DNA of 64,000 nucleotides from Stenotrophomonas maltophilia (GCF_003205835.1 NZ_CP029773.1:4496501-4560500), one strand, 5' to 3'; counted from the stretch's first letter, positions 17,721-26,830 are shown. Translations and numbers: made by a program. The notes: generated by a model not told the origin, from the letters alone.

Positions 17721-18548
17721 ATGAGCGCGGCAGGCAAGGCGTTGTGGTACATCGAAACCCATGCGGACCGGCCATTGGCACTGGCCGATATTGCCGCCGC
17801 AGCGGGGCTGTCGCCGTTCCATCTGTCACGCCTGTTCCAGGCCCGTACCGGCACGTCGGTGGTGCGTTATCTGCGGGGACGGCGCCTGACCGCTGCCGCG
17901 CAGCGGCTGGCCAACGGGGCGGGCGACATCCTGCAGGTGGCACTGGGCGCGGGCTACACCACCCATGCCGCGTTCACCCGCGCCTTCAGCGAGCAGTTCG
18001 GGCAGACCCCGGAACGGGTACGCGAACAAGGTACCGATGGACTGGCACTGGTGCAGGCGATCCGCGTGGACGATGCGCCGGCTGCCTGCGGTGAAGCGCC
18101 GCGCCTGCTCGATACCCCTGCCTTCCAGGTCGCGGGTATCGGCATGCGGCATACCCGCGACAGCGGCGGTGCGATTCCCGGGCAGTGGGCACAGCTCAAC
18201 CGGGAATGGCCGGCGCCGGCGCCGATCAGCTTCGGCGTGTGCTGCAACAGCGATGACGACGGCGGCTTCGACTACGTCGCCGCGCTGCCGGCAAGCACAG
18301 TGCCGAGCGTGCCTGCGCACTGGCAACGCGTAGAAATTCCGCCGCGCCGCTACCTGGTGGCGTGGCACGGTGGGCATATCTCGACCATCCGCTCGACCTG
18401 GTTCTGGCTGCTGGACCACTACCTTCCCGGCTCCGGGCTCAGCCTGGCCGATGCACCTGACCTGGAACGCTACGACTCCCGCTTCGATGAGCATACCGGC
18501 AACGGTGGCGTGGAGATCTGGCTGCCGGTGGACGAACGCCCACGCTGA
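17721..18548 (+). CDS. AraC-family regulator with GyrI-like effector domain
   Basis: 275 residues. The DNA-binding part is at the N-terminus (about 5-100), with two helix-turn-helices: LALADIAAAAGLSPFHLSRLFQARTGTSVVRYLRGRRL and GDILQVALGAGYTTHAAFTRAFSEQFGQTP. The C-terminal 150 residues resemble the GyrI-like/AraC effector-binding domain (FDYVAALPAS, VEIPPRRYLVAWHGG, YDSRFDEHTGNGGVEIWLPV). I chose the ATG at 17721 over an in-frame GTG at 17691. It is divergent from the TonB receptor operon and 13 bases before the alpha/beta hydrolase, so it may regulate either. Confidence 0.85.
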   Translation: MSAAGKALWYIETHADRPLALADIAAAAGLSPFHLSRLFQARTGTSVVRYLRGRRLTAAAQRLANGAGDILQVALGAGYTTHAAFTRAFSEQFGQTPERVREQGTDGLALVQAIRVDDAPAACGEAPRLLDTPAFQVAGIGMRHTRDSGGAIPGQWAQLNREWPAPAPISFGVCCNSDDDGGFDYVAALPASTVPSVPAHWQRVEIPPRRYLVAWHGGHISTIRSTWFWLLDHYLPGSGLSLADAPDLERYDSRFDEHTGNGGVEIWLPVDERPR

Positions 18549-18561
18549 CAAGGAGTCGACG

Positions 18562-19641
18562 ATGCGCATGACAGGCACTGTGATGGGACTGATGCTGATG
18601 GCCTCCGTGGGGGCCGCCAACGCCGGCGGGACCTGGATGGCAGGCGAACGCCACGGCACCACCACAGTGGCCAGCGCCGCGGTTCGCGATGCGCAGCATC
18701 GCGACGCCCTGCGCTACACGGTCTGGTATCCCGCGCCCGCTGGCAGCACGGAAACCGCTCTGACCATCGGTCCGCCCGATGCGCCGCTGTTCGACGTCGG
18801 CCGCTCAGCCATGGATGCCCCGATCGCGGGCAAGCGCCTGCCGACCCTGCTGCTCTCCCACGGCAACGGCGGCAGCGCGCGCATGATGGGCTGGTTGGGC
18901 ACGGCATTGGCGCGCGCCGGGTATCTGGTAATCGCGGTCGATCATCCTGGCAACAACGGCGTGGACGAGATGACCCTGCCCGGCAGCGTACTGAGCTGGT
19001 TGCGTGCGGATGACCTGCGCGCGGCACTCGCTGCAGTACAGACCGATCCGCTGCTGGGTGCGCACGTCGACCCTGAGCGACTGGGTGTGGCCGGGTTCTC
19101 GGCGGGAGGCTACACCGCGCTGCTGGCCGCCGGTGCACGCCCCGACCTGCAGCGGCTGTTGGCCTTCTGCCGCGCGCATCCGGATGACGGCATCTGCCGG
19201 CCACAACAGGAAACCGCCGCGCACACGATGGAGGCACGTGTTGCCGCTGCGGGCTCACCCGCGCTGTCCCCCTGGATCTCCCACGCCAACGAATCGCGCG
19301 CGATCCCTGGCGTGCGCGCGGTATTCCTGCTGGCGCCCGCGATCGTGCAGGCGTTCGCGCCCGAGCAGCTGTCCTCGCTGAGGCAGCCAGTGTCGATCAT
19401 GCTCGGCGAGGCTGACACGGTTGCGCCACCGCAGAGCAATGGCGAGGCTGCACAGGCACTGATTCCGGGCGCTGCGCTGCAGCGTCTGCCGGATGTCGGT
19501 CACTACGACTTCCTGGCGGGCTGTACAGCGGTCGGTGTGCAGAGGCTGCCCGGGCTCTGCAGCAGTTCAGTTCCGAAGGCGGGCACCCACGCGCAGGCAG
19601 TGGATGCCGCGGTGCGATTCTTCGCCGAAGCACTGCGGTAG
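18562..19641 (+). CDS. Secreted alpha/beta hydrolase (dienelactone-hydrolase-like)
   Basis: 359 residues, with AAGGAG 8 bases before the ATG. A signal peptide (MRMTGTVMGLMLMASVGAANAG) directs export. Family features: LPTLLLSHGNGGSARMMGWLG (oxyanion region), the nucleophile Ser in LGVAGFSAGGYTALLAAGA, an Asp in MLGEADTVAPP, and a His in DVGHYDFLAGC. The fold matches predicted dienelactone-hydrolase/lipoprotein-signal-like hydrolases. Likely a periplasmic esterase or lipase of unknown substrate. The TAG stop lies inside a GTAG-headed repeat. Confidence 0.8.
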   Translation: MRMTGTVMGLMLMASVGAANAGGTWMAGERHGTTTVASAAVRDAQHRDALRYTVWYPAPAGSTETALTIGPPDAPLFDVGRSAMDAPIAGKRLPTLLLSHGNGGSARMMGWLGTALARAGYLVIAVDHPGNNGVDEMTLPGSVLSWLRADDLRAALAAVQTDPLLGAHVDPERLGVAGFSAGGYTALLAAGARPDLQRLLAFCRAHPDDGICRPQQETAAHTMEARVAAAGSPALSPWISHANESRAIPGVRAVFLLAPAIVQAFAPEQLSSLRQPVSIMLGEADTVAPPQSNGEAAQALIPGAALQRLPDVGHYDFLAGCTAVGVQRLPGLCSSSVPKAGTHAQAVDAAVRFFAEALR

Positions 19642-19668
19642 TGGCCGCCGGGCGTGGCCCGGCGCTAC
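19638..19668. repeat. SMAG-type palindrome at a stop codon
   Basis: GCCGGGC-GTG-GCCCGGC followed by GCTAC, so the GTAG box is on the minus strand at 19668. A second GTAG at 19638 on the plus strand contains the hydrolase stop. It separates the hydrolase from the VOC gene. Confidence 0.7.
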
Positions 19669-19695
19669 AGTGGGCGCATCCAAGGAGGATCGGCC

Positions 19696-20367
19696 ATGCG
19701 CCTGCTTCACCTCACCCTGCCGGTGTCCGACGTCACCACCGTCGCCGCGTATTTCCACGATGTGCTGCAGCAGCGCGTGGTCGGCAATCATGTGCACATC
19801 GGCTGGAGCACGATCGAACTGCAGCCGGCGGGTGATCATCCGGTCGGTGGCGTGCACCTGGCCTTCAACGTACCGGACAACCGCTTCAGCGAGGCGATGA
19901 CCTGGTTGCGTGAGCGCACGCCGCTGCAACGCAATCCGGCGGGACTGGACTACTTCGCGCTGGAGAGCAGCTGGCAGTCGCGGTCGGTGTACTTCACTGG
20001 CCCTGACGGCCTGATCCTGGAACTGATCGGCCGCCGCCGTTTGCCGGCCAGCGCGCGCGAAGGCGCGTTCCACGGCAGCGAACTGACCTGCCTGAGCGAA
20101 GTCGGCCTGCCCAGCCACGATGTCGACGCCGTGCGCGCGCAGTCCAACCGGCACTTTGGCCTGCAGCCGATCAGTACGGCCTCGCCGCAGTTCGCACCGA
20201 TGGGCAACGACGAGGGCCTGCTGATCGTGGTTGCGGCGGATCGTCGCTGGTTCCCCGAGCAGAAGGACCTGCCGAATGCGCGCGGCCTGCAGCTGCAGGT
20301 CGGCGATGTGGCCGGCCCGGGCGTTGTGGAGGACGCCGCGCTCGGATGGCGGGTGCAGGCGGCCTGA
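19696..20367 (+). CDS. VOC-family (glyoxalase/dioxygenase-fold) protein
   Basis: 223 residues, preceded by AAGGAGG 7 to 8 bases before the ATG. The N-terminal 115 residues show the vicinal-oxygen-chelate pattern: LLHLTLPVSDVTTVAAYFHDVL, VGGVHLAFNVP, and SVYFTGPDGLILELIGRR with a candidate metal-binding glutamate. The C-terminal half is a second, more divergent repeat (LTCLSEVGLPSHDVDAVRAQSNRHFGL). Metal enzymes and non-catalytic members both exist in this family, so no reaction can be named. It ends three bases from the convergent TPM gene. Confidence 0.8.
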   Translation: MRLLHLTLPVSDVTTVAAYFHDVLQQRVVGNHVHIGWSTIELQPAGDHPVGGVHLAFNVPDNRFSEAMTWLRERTPLQRNPAGLDYFALESSWQSRSVYFTGPDGLILELIGRRRLPASAREGAFHGSELTCLSEVGLPSHDVDAVRAQSNRHFGLQPISTASPQFAPMGNDEGLLIVVAADRRWFPEQKDLPNARGLQLQVGDVAGPGVVEDAALGWRVQAA

Positions 20368-20370
20368 GAA

Positions 20371-21783
20371 CTACCAGCTGCCCGATGCGCCGCCGCCACC
20401 GCTGCGGCCGCCGCCTCCAGACCAGCTGCTGGAACTGCTCGACGACGAACTCGACGAGGACGACGAACGGGACGACGTGCGTTCGCGGGATGAAGAAGCC
20501 CGGCCACGTGCGCGCTCGCCCGGCAGCATGGTGAACAACCACACGAAGTACAACAGTACGCCGCACGCCCCGGACACGATCATCGCCAGCAATCGTGGAT
20601 CGTCACCTTCGGCACGATGGATGGCCAGCAACGCGCCCACACCGTAGCCCAGGGTGAGCAGGACCAGCGCCGCCATGCGCACGGCGAAGCTGCTGCGGTT
20701 TTTCTTCCAGCGCGTGCGGCAAGCCTGCCCCAGCAGGAACACCATCAGGGTGAGAACGCCCGCGGCGGCCTGCAGCAGCAGATGCCGGGCCAGGCTCGGT
20801 GGCAGCTGGCCACGAAGCAGCGCCTGCGCAAGGAAGACAACGCTGAGCACCAGCATGCCGCACAGCACGATGCGCACACCTCGGCTGCGGCGCCAGCACC
20901 AGCCCAGCAGGGCCGCCACCGGCACGCCCAGCGCCAGCACGAAGCACAGGCCCGGCAGCACATGGCGTGGCAGCAGCAGCGCCACGCAGAGCACGCCCGC
21001 ACCCACAACAGCGGTCACCAGCATCGGGCGGCCCCAGGCCGGCAAGGTCGGCCAGGTTGGTTTTGGTGCCGATGCATTGGCGGCCAGCGCCTTGCGTCGG
21101 CGCTCGCGACGGCTGCCGCTGAAATCGGCCTCGGTCTTCGCCGGTGGGAAGGGCGGCGGCGAGCGCCACAGCCCGGCCAGGAAACCGGCCAGCAGGGTCA
21201 ATGCCACCACCGAATCGGCGCGGCGCCAGTCTGCGGGCAGCACGTTGCTGGCCGTCGGTTCTTCCCATGCCGGCAGGTCCTCGCCATCGATCAGCGCCAC
21301 CATGATCTTCGTGCCATCGAGCACGCCCTGGTCGACATCGCCCTCACGGAAGCGCGGCACGATCGCGTTATCGATGATGCGAGCGGCGTACGCGTCCGGT
21401 AGCGCTCCTTCCAGGCCATAGCCGGTCTGGATGCGCACGCGGCGGTCCTGCACCGCCACCAACAGCAGCACACCATCGTCGACACCGGCGCGACCCAGCT
21501 GCCACTGATCGAACACCCGCTGTGCGTAGGCCTCGATGCCCTCGCTGCCCACGCTGGGTACCATCAGCACCTGCAGCTGCGCTCCTTTCCGCGCCTGCAG
21601 CTGCAGCGCCTGCGTGCGCAACGTGGCGCGGGTGTCGGCGGACAGCGCGTTGGCGGCATCCACCACCGGATCGTCCAGCGCAGGTATCGGGGTGACCGCC
21701 GTCGCTGCCATCGGCAGCAGGCACAGCAGCAACAGCAGCCACACGGTGGCGATCGCCTGCTGCATGGGGCGCGCCGGGTTCAC
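20371..21783 (-). CDS. TPM-domain membrane protein with Ser/Gly-rich tail (YgcG-like)
   Basis: 470 residues. A signal peptide (WLLLLLCLLPMAATA) precedes a TPM domain: VVDAANALSADTRATLRTQALQLQARKGAQLQVLMVPS, ESIEAYAQRVFDQWQLG-type segment, DDGVLLLVAVQDRRVRIQTGYGLEGALPD. Several transmembrane helices follow in the middle, and the C-terminus is a long serine run then GGGGRSGGGGASGSW, typical of YgcG/TPM proteins. TPM proteins are linked to membrane quality control and photosystem repair elsewhere; the bacterial role is unclear. Its ATG overlaps the M3 peptidase stop by 4 bases. Confidence 0.85.
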   Translation of the reverse strand: MNPARPMQQAIATVWLLLLLCLLPMAATAVTPIPALDDPVVDAANALSADTRATLRTQALQLQARKGAQLQVLMVPSVGSEGIEAYAQRVFDQWQLGRAGVDDGVLLLVAVQDRRVRIQTGYGLEGALPDAYAARIIDNAIVPRFREGDVDQGVLDGTKIMVALIDGEDLPAWEEPTASNVLPADWRRADSVVALTLLAGFLAGLWRSPPPFPPAKTEADFSGSRRERRRKALAANASAPKPTWPTLPAWGRPMLVTAVVGAGVLCVALLLPRHVLPGLCFVLALGVPVAALLGWCWRRSRGVRIVLCGMLVLSVVFLAQALLRGQLPPSLARHLLLQAAAGVLTLMVFLLGQACRTRWKKNRSSFAVRMAALVLLTLGYGVGALLAIHRAEGDDPRLLAMIVSGACGVLLYFVWLFTMLPGERARGRASSSRERTSSRSSSSSSSSSSSSSSWSGGGGRSGGGGASGSW

Positions 21784-23618
21784 GTACCCTGCCCTGCCTC
21801 GATCCGCGCATGCAGTGCCTGCAGCTGTGCCGCCGTCTGGTTGAACACCTGCAGATCGGCATCCACCAGGGCCGCCCAGTCAGGCGCGTGCCCCAGCAGT
21901 TGCGCCACCTGCTCGCTCGGCGCGCGGTCGAAGCCCTCGCCAAGCACGGCAAGATAGCGCTCACGGAACCCTTCGGGGTCGCGCTGGTCCTGCACGTACA
22001 GCTGCACGGCCAACAGCCCCGCATACAGGTAGTTCACCAGATAGTTCGGGTCTTCATACATCAGGCGCTTGGCGATCCAGCTGTTGCGCAGCTGCGGATA
22101 GCGCTCCGGCTGCTGGCCGAAGCGCGCCAGCACCTGGCCGGTCAGCGCATCCAGATCATCGGCGGTGCCCAAGGTGCCCGCGGCCACGCCCCGATAGATC
22201 GACTGCTCCAGCTGCGCTTCCTCGGAAGAGGTGAACAGCTGCAGCACCATGTCGTCCAGCAACGATTTCAGGTAATAGGCTTTGGCGCGCGGATCCTCTG
22301 CCTGCTGGTACAGCTGGTCGCGGAAGCGCAGCTCGTTGTAGATCGCGAACGCCTCGGTCAGCCACTGGCTGCCATTGCGCTGCAGCGGCGACGCATGACC
22401 GCGCTGCATCCACTCGCCGTGCACGGCATGACCGGCTTCATGGGCGATCTCGACGTCGCTTTCCAGATCACCACGGCGCACGCCAACGAACAGCATTGCC
22501 GGCACGCGGGGAGCGCTCACCGGGAACGCGTCCTGGCTGCGGTCACCACGTTCGGTGGCCAGATCCATGCGCCGGTTGGCCGGATCGAGCAGCGCGCGCA
22601 GTTCGGCGACGTACGCCGGCCCCAGGTGCTGCATGGCATCGGCGGCGTTGTCGCGCAGCTGCGCCAGCGTCAGCACCGGTGGCGTGTATCCCGCATCGGG
22701 CAGCGTGGTATCCCAGAGCTGCGGCGCGTCGATGCCGGATCGCGCAGCGTGGCGCAGCAGCATGTCCTGATAGGCGCGGCGATCCCCGGCGTGCTGTTCG
22801 ATCGCCACCAGCGTTGCATCCACTGCGGCAGTATCCAGGCCCATGCGCTGGTAGCCATATGCCGGCGCCGAGCCGTCACCCTGCAGGCGTGCGGCGGCGT
22901 CATTCACCTGCACCAGCCCCAGCAGCACCGAGGCCATCGGCTCACGGCGCGAGTGCAGCCCCTGCCAGTAGCCCTTCCAGCCGGCCTCGCGCAGGGCGCG
23001 GTCGGGCTGCTGGGCCAGCACCTGCTTGTCGCGCCCCGTGTCCCAGTGCCGACCGCCGTGCTCGATCTGCGGGTACTCGGCGCTGCGCAGGATCTGCCCG
23101 CGCAGGCGCGCGAAGCTGTCCAGCGCCGGATCGGCCAGTGCCTCCACGGCCTCATCCAACGCGACGTTGGCCGGGGTGGCAGCCTCCTTCAGCGCCCGTG
23201 CGCGCAGGAAGCCATACGGTGCTGCCCACGCCGCATCTGCGGGCGCCTCGCGCAGTGCGGCGCGACCACTGCGAGCGATGCGGCTGCACAGCCCCGCTGC
23301 CTGCTCCATCGCCTGGGCCGGGCGAAGATCGCGCGCGTTGCGGGCGGACTGCAGATGCAGATAGGCGAGATGCCGCAGGCACTGCGCCTCCAGTGCCTCG
23401 GCCTGCTGGAAGCGTTCCGCCGGTGCGAGGGTGGACGCCTGTTGCAGGGCCTCGACGCGCTTGCCCAGCGCGTCGCGCGCGGTCTGTTCGGACGCGGCGC
23501 TGGCGAAGTAGGTGCGGTCATCGGCATGCACCGACTGTGCTTGCGCGCCGCTGAAGGGGGCTATCGCCAATACGGCGGCAATGGCGGCGGTGGTGGTGCG
23601 CTTCCTGAAAGCCTGCAT
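21780..23618 (-). CDS. Secreted M3-family oligopeptidase
   Basis: 612 residues with a Sec signal peptide (TTAAIAAVLAIAPFSGAQAQ). The zinc-binding motif is IAHEAGHAVHGEW (HExGHxxH, the M3 consensus), with a downstream glutamate in LTEAFAIYNELRF. The surrounding SAPRVPAMLFVGVRRGDLESD matches oligoendopeptidase-like M3 proteins. It would degrade peptides in the periplasm. It is coupled to the TPM gene by an ATGA overlap; pairing of the two is probably operonic only. Confidence 0.85.
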   Translation of the reverse strand: MQAFRKRTTTAAIAAVLAIAPFSGAQAQSVHADDRTYFASAASEQTARDALGKRVEALQQASTLAPAERFQQAEALEAQCLRHLAYLHLQSARNARDLRPAQAMEQAAGLCSRIARSGRAALREAPADAAWAAPYGFLRARALKEAATPANVALDEAVEALADPALDSFARLRGQILRSAEYPQIEHGGRHWDTGRDKQVLAQQPDRALREAGWKGYWQGLHSRREPMASVLLGLVQVNDAAARLQGDGSAPAYGYQRMGLDTAAVDATLVAIEQHAGDRRAYQDMLLRHAARSGIDAPQLWDTTLPDAGYTPPVLTLAQLRDNAADAMQHLGPAYVAELRALLDPANRRMDLATERGDRSQDAFPVSAPRVPAMLFVGVRRGDLESDVEIAHEAGHAVHGEWMQRGHASPLQRNGSQWLTEAFAIYNELRFRDQLYQQAEDPRAKAYYLKSLLDDMVLQLFTSSEEAQLEQSIYRGVAAGTLGTADDLDALTGQVLARFGQQPERYPQLRNSWIAKRLMYEDPNYLVNYLYAGLLAVQLYVQDQRDPEGFRERYLAVLGEGFDRAPSEQVAQLLGHAPDWAALVDADLQVFNQTAAQLQALHARIEAGQGT

Positions 23619-23691
23619 CGGCGTCTCCCTGCCTGGACCAGGGATCGAGCCTAGCAGCCGCTGGCCCGCCGCGCCTGTGCCGGATCAGCCA

Positions 23692-24204
23692 TCAGATCGA
23701 CTCATCCTCACGCTTGACCAGCGTCCAGCAGGGCGCCTGCGCGAAGGTGTAGGTCTGCTGGTCGCTGCTGTCCGGCGTACGGATCTGCACCTGCCGCTGT
23801 CCATCGGCCAGGGGGCTGACCTGCATTTCGCGGCCCTGCCCGGCCAGTGCGGCGGGATCAGGCATCACCGGCCACTCGACATCGGCCAGCGCCAGCCGGC
23901 TTTCCACCTTGCGCGGTTCCGGCTCGGCCTCGGCATCGATGTAGCTGTCCAGCAGCGGATCGGCGGTGGCCTTTTCCTGCAACGCGATCTCGTTGCCGAA
24001 ATGCTTCAGGAACGCATCGAAGTCCGGGTAGGGGCACTCACTGCGTGCAGCCACAGCCGTGGGCTCGATAGCGGCGGTCGCCGGTACAGCTGCGGCAGGC
24101 ACGGTTTCGGCCGCGGTCTGCGGTGGCTGCGGCGCTGGCGTGCAGGCAACCAGCACCACGCCGCAGGCGAGCGTCAGCAGTGCGGCAGAACGGTAACGAC
24201 GCAT
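23692..24204 (-). CDS. Conserved lipoprotein, unknown function
   Basis: 170 residues. The start at 24204 (MRRYRSAALLTLACGVVLVACTPAP) gives a textbook lipoprotein signal with lipobox LVAC; longer upstream readings lack one. An Ala/Pro/Thr-rich linker leads to a folded part: YPDFDAFLKHFGNEIALQEKATADPLLDSYIDA and a C-terminal TYTFAQAPCWTLVKREDES with a conserved-looking Cys-Trp. This looks like a DUF4348/CPCC-type xanthomonad lipoprotein, but I cannot name the family with confidence. Confidence 0.7.
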   Translation of the reverse strand: MRRYRSAALLTLACGVVLVACTPAPQPPQTAAETVPAAAVPATAAIEPTAVAARSECPYPDFDAFLKHFGNEIALQEKATADPLLDSYIDAEAEPEPRKVESRLALADVEWPVMPDPAALAGQGREMQVSPLADGQRQVQIRTPDSSDQQTYTFAQAPCWTLVKREDESI

Positions 24205-24286
24205 GGGCTCATCCTGAATCCGGTCCGGTCGCTCCATGCTACCGCGCACCCTACAATTCCGGCATTCCGCCTGTCCGAGAGTCCTC

Positions 24287-24913
24287 ATGCATCGCCTCCT
24301 GCTCCTGATCGGCCTGCTGCTGCCCGCCCTGTGGCCGGCGGTGGCGAGGGCCGTCGATGTCCACGAGGGCGACCTGCTGTTCGTCACCGCCGGCCGCAGC
24401 GGTCTCAGTGCGGCCATCGACGATGCCACCGGCAAGCAGGGCGCACCCAGCTTCGATCACGTCGCGCTGGTCGCTTCCGCGCCGAAGGGCTGGGAGGTAT
24501 TGCATGCAGACGAGAAAGGATCGCGCCGGCAATCGCTGGTCGAATTCCGCCAGGAGGCGCGCGCCAAGCAGCGGCAGATCGTGGTCTATCGCCTGCGCGC
24601 GCCGCAGCAGGCGGCGATCAGGGATGCGGTCGCCACCGCGCGCACGATGCTGGGCAAGCCGTACAACACGTCGTATGTGTTGAACGAGGACAGCTACTAC
24701 TGTTCCGACTTCATCGAACGTGCGTTTCGTGCGCACCATGTATTCGCGTTGCAGCCGATGAACTTCCGCAATCCGCAGACCGGGCAGATCGCCCAGCACT
24801 GGATTGATCTGTACCGCGGCATGGGCATGGAGGTGCCGCAGGATCAGCCTGGCACCAATCCGAACGACATGTCGGCGGCGCCGGTGCTGCAGCGCATCGG
24901 GGTGCTGGAATAA
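24287..24913 (+). CDS. YiiX/YebB-like NlpC/P60-superfamily cysteine hydrolase
   Basis: 208 residues. A signal peptide (LLLLIGLLLPALWPAVARA) directs export. Features of the YiiX/YaeF permuted papain-like group: DVHEGDLLFV near the N-terminus, a catalytic His in SFDHVALVAS, a catalytic Cys in SYYCSDFIERAF, and GKPYNTSYV. These enzymes act on amide or acyl bonds, perhaps peptidoglycan or lipids. The ATG at 24287 gives a clean signal peptide. It ends just before a GC-rich hairpin shared with the convergent Q-rich gene. Confidence 0.8.
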   Translation: MHRLLLLIGLLLPALWPAVARAVDVHEGDLLFVTAGRSGLSAAIDDATGKQGAPSFDHVALVASAPKGWEVLHADEKGSRRQSLVEFRQEARAKQRQIVVYRLRAPQQAAIRDAVATARTMLGKPYNTSYVLNEDSYYCSDFIERAFRAHHVFALQPMNFRNPQTGQIAQHWIDLYRGMGMEVPQDQPGTNPNDMSAAPVLQRIGVLE

Positions 24914-24915
24914 GC

Positions 24916-24940
24916 GAAGCCCCGCGCAAGGCGGGGCTTC
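24916..24940. terminator. GC-rich terminator-like hairpin
   Basis: GAAGCCCCGC-GCAAG-GCGGGGCTTC, a perfect 10-bp stem with a 5-base loop, three bases after the YiiX-like stop. There is no strong T-run on either side. It probably serves both this gene and the convergent Q-rich gene. Confidence 0.7.
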
Positions 24941-24967
24941 ACCGGTCACTCCGCATGCGCGGCGCGG

Positions 24968-25132
24968 TCATTCTTCTTCGTCGTGGCCGCCCTGCTGCTG
25001 GTTGCGCTCTTTGCGCTGCTGATCCTGCTGTTGTTGCTGCTGTTGCTGTTGGTCACGACGCCCCTGCTGCTGATCCTGCTGGTTCTGCTGGCCTTGCTGC
25101 TTCTGGTTCGGGTTCTGGTTCTGCTGTGCCAT
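24968..25132 (-). CDS. Glutamine-rich 54-residue protein
   Basis: The minus strand carries ATG at 25132 and TGA at 24968, coding 54 residues beginning MAQQNQNPNQKQQGQQ and ending RNQQQGGHDEEE. Nearly half of the residues are Gln. GGAGA lies 7 to 8 bases before the ATG, as expected for a translated gene. It has no signal peptide and no hydrophobic stretch. The plus-strand reading of the same bases is a poly-Leu artefact. Function unknown; such hydrophilic, low-complexity proteins are often stress-associated, but that is a guess. Confidence 0.6.
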   Translation of the reverse strand: MAQQNQNPNQKQQGQQNQQDQQQGRRDQQQQQQQQQDQQRKERNQQQGGHDEEE

Positions 25133-25405
25133 GTCCGTTCTCCGAAAGCCACGCGCGGAATGCGGTGGACGGGGCCATCGTCTGCAGCGAAGAGTTAATC
25201 GCGCGTTGGCGGACGGCTACACCTGTGTGTACGCCTGTGAATGAACGCGCAGAGCCCCTTGCAGCACAAGCGGCTGAAGGATTCATGCAGGTTCGGCATG
25301 TGCTCATGCAGGCGGCGCGGGTCCGCGCATTCATGGCGTGCTCCGCTGGAAACACGCGCTGAACGAGGCTGGCGTCCTGTTCGGGCACGGACGCCAGCCG
25401 TGCAT
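25133..25405. other. Gene-free stretch with a terminator-like hairpin
   Basis: Besides the upstream region of the Q-rich gene, the only structure I see is GGCTGGCGTCC (25367-25377) pairing with GGACGCCAGCC (25389-25399), a perfect 11-bp stem just beyond the AtoE-like stop. It has no T-run. Confidence 0.55.
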
Positions 25406-26830
25406 TCAGGGCATCACCGGTGGCACATACGCCAGGGTCATGCCCAGCAGCCACAGCAGGCCCAGCACCAGCGGAATGTGCACCAGCAACTGGATGAAGG
25501 TGAAGCCGACGATGTCGCGTGCCTTCAGGCCCAGCACGCCCAGCAGCGGCAGCATCCAGAACGGGTTGATCAGGTTCGGCAGCGCTTCGGCCGCGTTGTA
25601 GACCTGCACCGCCCAGCCCAAGTGCGCTTTCAGTTCATTGGCGGCCTGCATCACGTACGGCGCCTCGATGATCCACTTGCCACCACCGGACGGTACGAAG
25701 AAGCCCAGCACCGCCGAGTAGACGCCCATCACCAGCGCGAACGAATCGGTGCTGGCCACGTGCACGAACAGGCTCGACAGCCGGTGCGCCAATGTCTGCC
25801 CATCGCCGCCGGCCGCGTGGGTGAGGATCATCGCGATGCCACCGTACAGCGGGAACTGGATCAGTACGCCGGTGGTGCTCGGTACCGCCTTGGCCACCGC
25901 GTTGAGGAAACTGCGCGGCCGCCAGTGCAACAGCAGGCCCAGCGAAATGAACAGGAAGTTGTAGGTATTGAGGTTGGCGATGGCGGTGATCACCGGCTTG
26001 TTGGCGAACTCGTTGAACAGCCAGCCGAACGCCAGCAGCGAGAGCAGCACGGTCAGCAGCGGGCTGTACTCCAGCCATTCGCCCGGGCGCGTGCGTCGCT
26101 GCAGCGGCTCCGGCTCGGCCTGCGCAGCGCCGGGGAACTCCTCGGCGGTGCGGGCGCTGGCGGCGGCGGGTGCGGTCAACCAGGCAATCAGCAGCGAGAC
26201 CAGGATCAGCACCGAGGTCAGCGCGATCGACTGCCACAGGAAGATGGTTTCGGTGAACGGCAATACGCCGGTGATCTCGACCAGCCCCGGCGGCATGCTG
26301 GCCGGGTTGGCCTGCAGCTGTGCGGCCGAGGAACTCAGCCCCATCGCCCACACCGCACCGAGGCCAAGATACGCCGAAGCACCGGCCGCGCGGTAGTCCA
26401 TGCGCAGTTCGGTACGGCGGGCCAGCGCGCGCACCAGCAGTCCGCCGAACACCAGCGAGAAACCCCAGCTGAGCAGCGAGGCCAGCATGCTGACCAGGCC
26501 CACGTACACTACCGCACCACGGCCAGTGCGCGGCACCCGGGCGAGGAAGTCGATGAAGCGTGCGACCACCGGCGCGGTGGCCACGGCGTAGCCGCCGATG
26601 ACCACGAAGGCCATCTGCATGGTGAAGGGAATCAGGCTCCAGAAGCCGTCACCGAAGGCGCTGGCGGTAGCCTGCGGGGTCGAGCCGAAGCCCATCGCGG
26701 CCAGCGCGACGATGACCACGCCCAGCACCGCGAACACGTACGCATCGGGGAACCACTTTTCCGCCCAGGCGGCCGAGCGCAGCGCAGCGCGCGCCATCCA
26801 GCCGTCCTGTACTGCTGCCGTCGAGGCCAT
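25406..26830 (-). CDS. Short-chain fatty acid transporter, AtoE family
   Basis: 474 residues with about a dozen hydrophobic helices. The pattern matches AtoE-like proteins: WFPDAYVFAVLGVVIVALAAMG near the N-terminus, FWSLIPFTMQMAFVVIGGYAVATAPVV, SWGFSLVFGGLLVRALARR, and FFVPSGGGKWIIEAPYVMQAA, then NLINPFWMLPLLGVLGLKARDIVGF near the C-terminus. The family imports short-chain fatty acids such as butyrate or acetoacetate across the inner membrane. Monocistronic as far as can be seen; no acetoacetate-metabolism genes lie beside it. Confidence 0.85.
   Translation of the reverse strand: MASTAAVQDGWMARAALRSAAWAEKWFPDAYVFAVLGVVIVALAAMGFGSTPQATASAFGDGFWSLIPFTMQMAFVVIGGYAVATAPVVARFIDFLARVPRTGRGAVVYVGLVSMLASLLSWGFSLVFGGLLVRALARRTELRMDYRAAGASAYLGLGAVWAMGLSSSAAQLQANPASMPPGLVEITGVLPFTETIFLWQSIALTSVLILVSLLIAWLTAPAAASARTAEEFPGAAQAEPEPLQRRTRPGEWLEYSPLLTVLLSLLAFGWLFNEFANKPVITAIANLNTYNFLFISLGLLLHWRPRSFLNAVAKAVPSTTGVLIQFPLYGGIAMILTHAAGGDGQTLAHRLSSLFVHVASTDSFALVMGVYSAVLGFFVPSGGGKWIIEAPYVMQAANELKAHLGWAVQVYNAAEALPNLINPFWMLPLLGVLGLKARDIVGFTFIQLLVHIPLVLGLLWLLGMTLAYVPPVMP

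Noticed and set aside
14998..17724. 908-residue plus-strand open frame
   Set aside because: Antisense to the TonB receptor, which has signal peptide, plug and barrel features; the antisense frame has none.
20371..20470. Serine run at the TPM protein end as a frameshift or sequencing artefact
   Set aside because: Ser/Gly-rich tails are normal for this family and the frame stays intact to the stop.
24983..25198. Plus-strand 71-residue poly-Leu frame
   Set aside because: Complement of the CAG/CAA-rich Gln-rich gene; leucine run is an artefact of the repeat.
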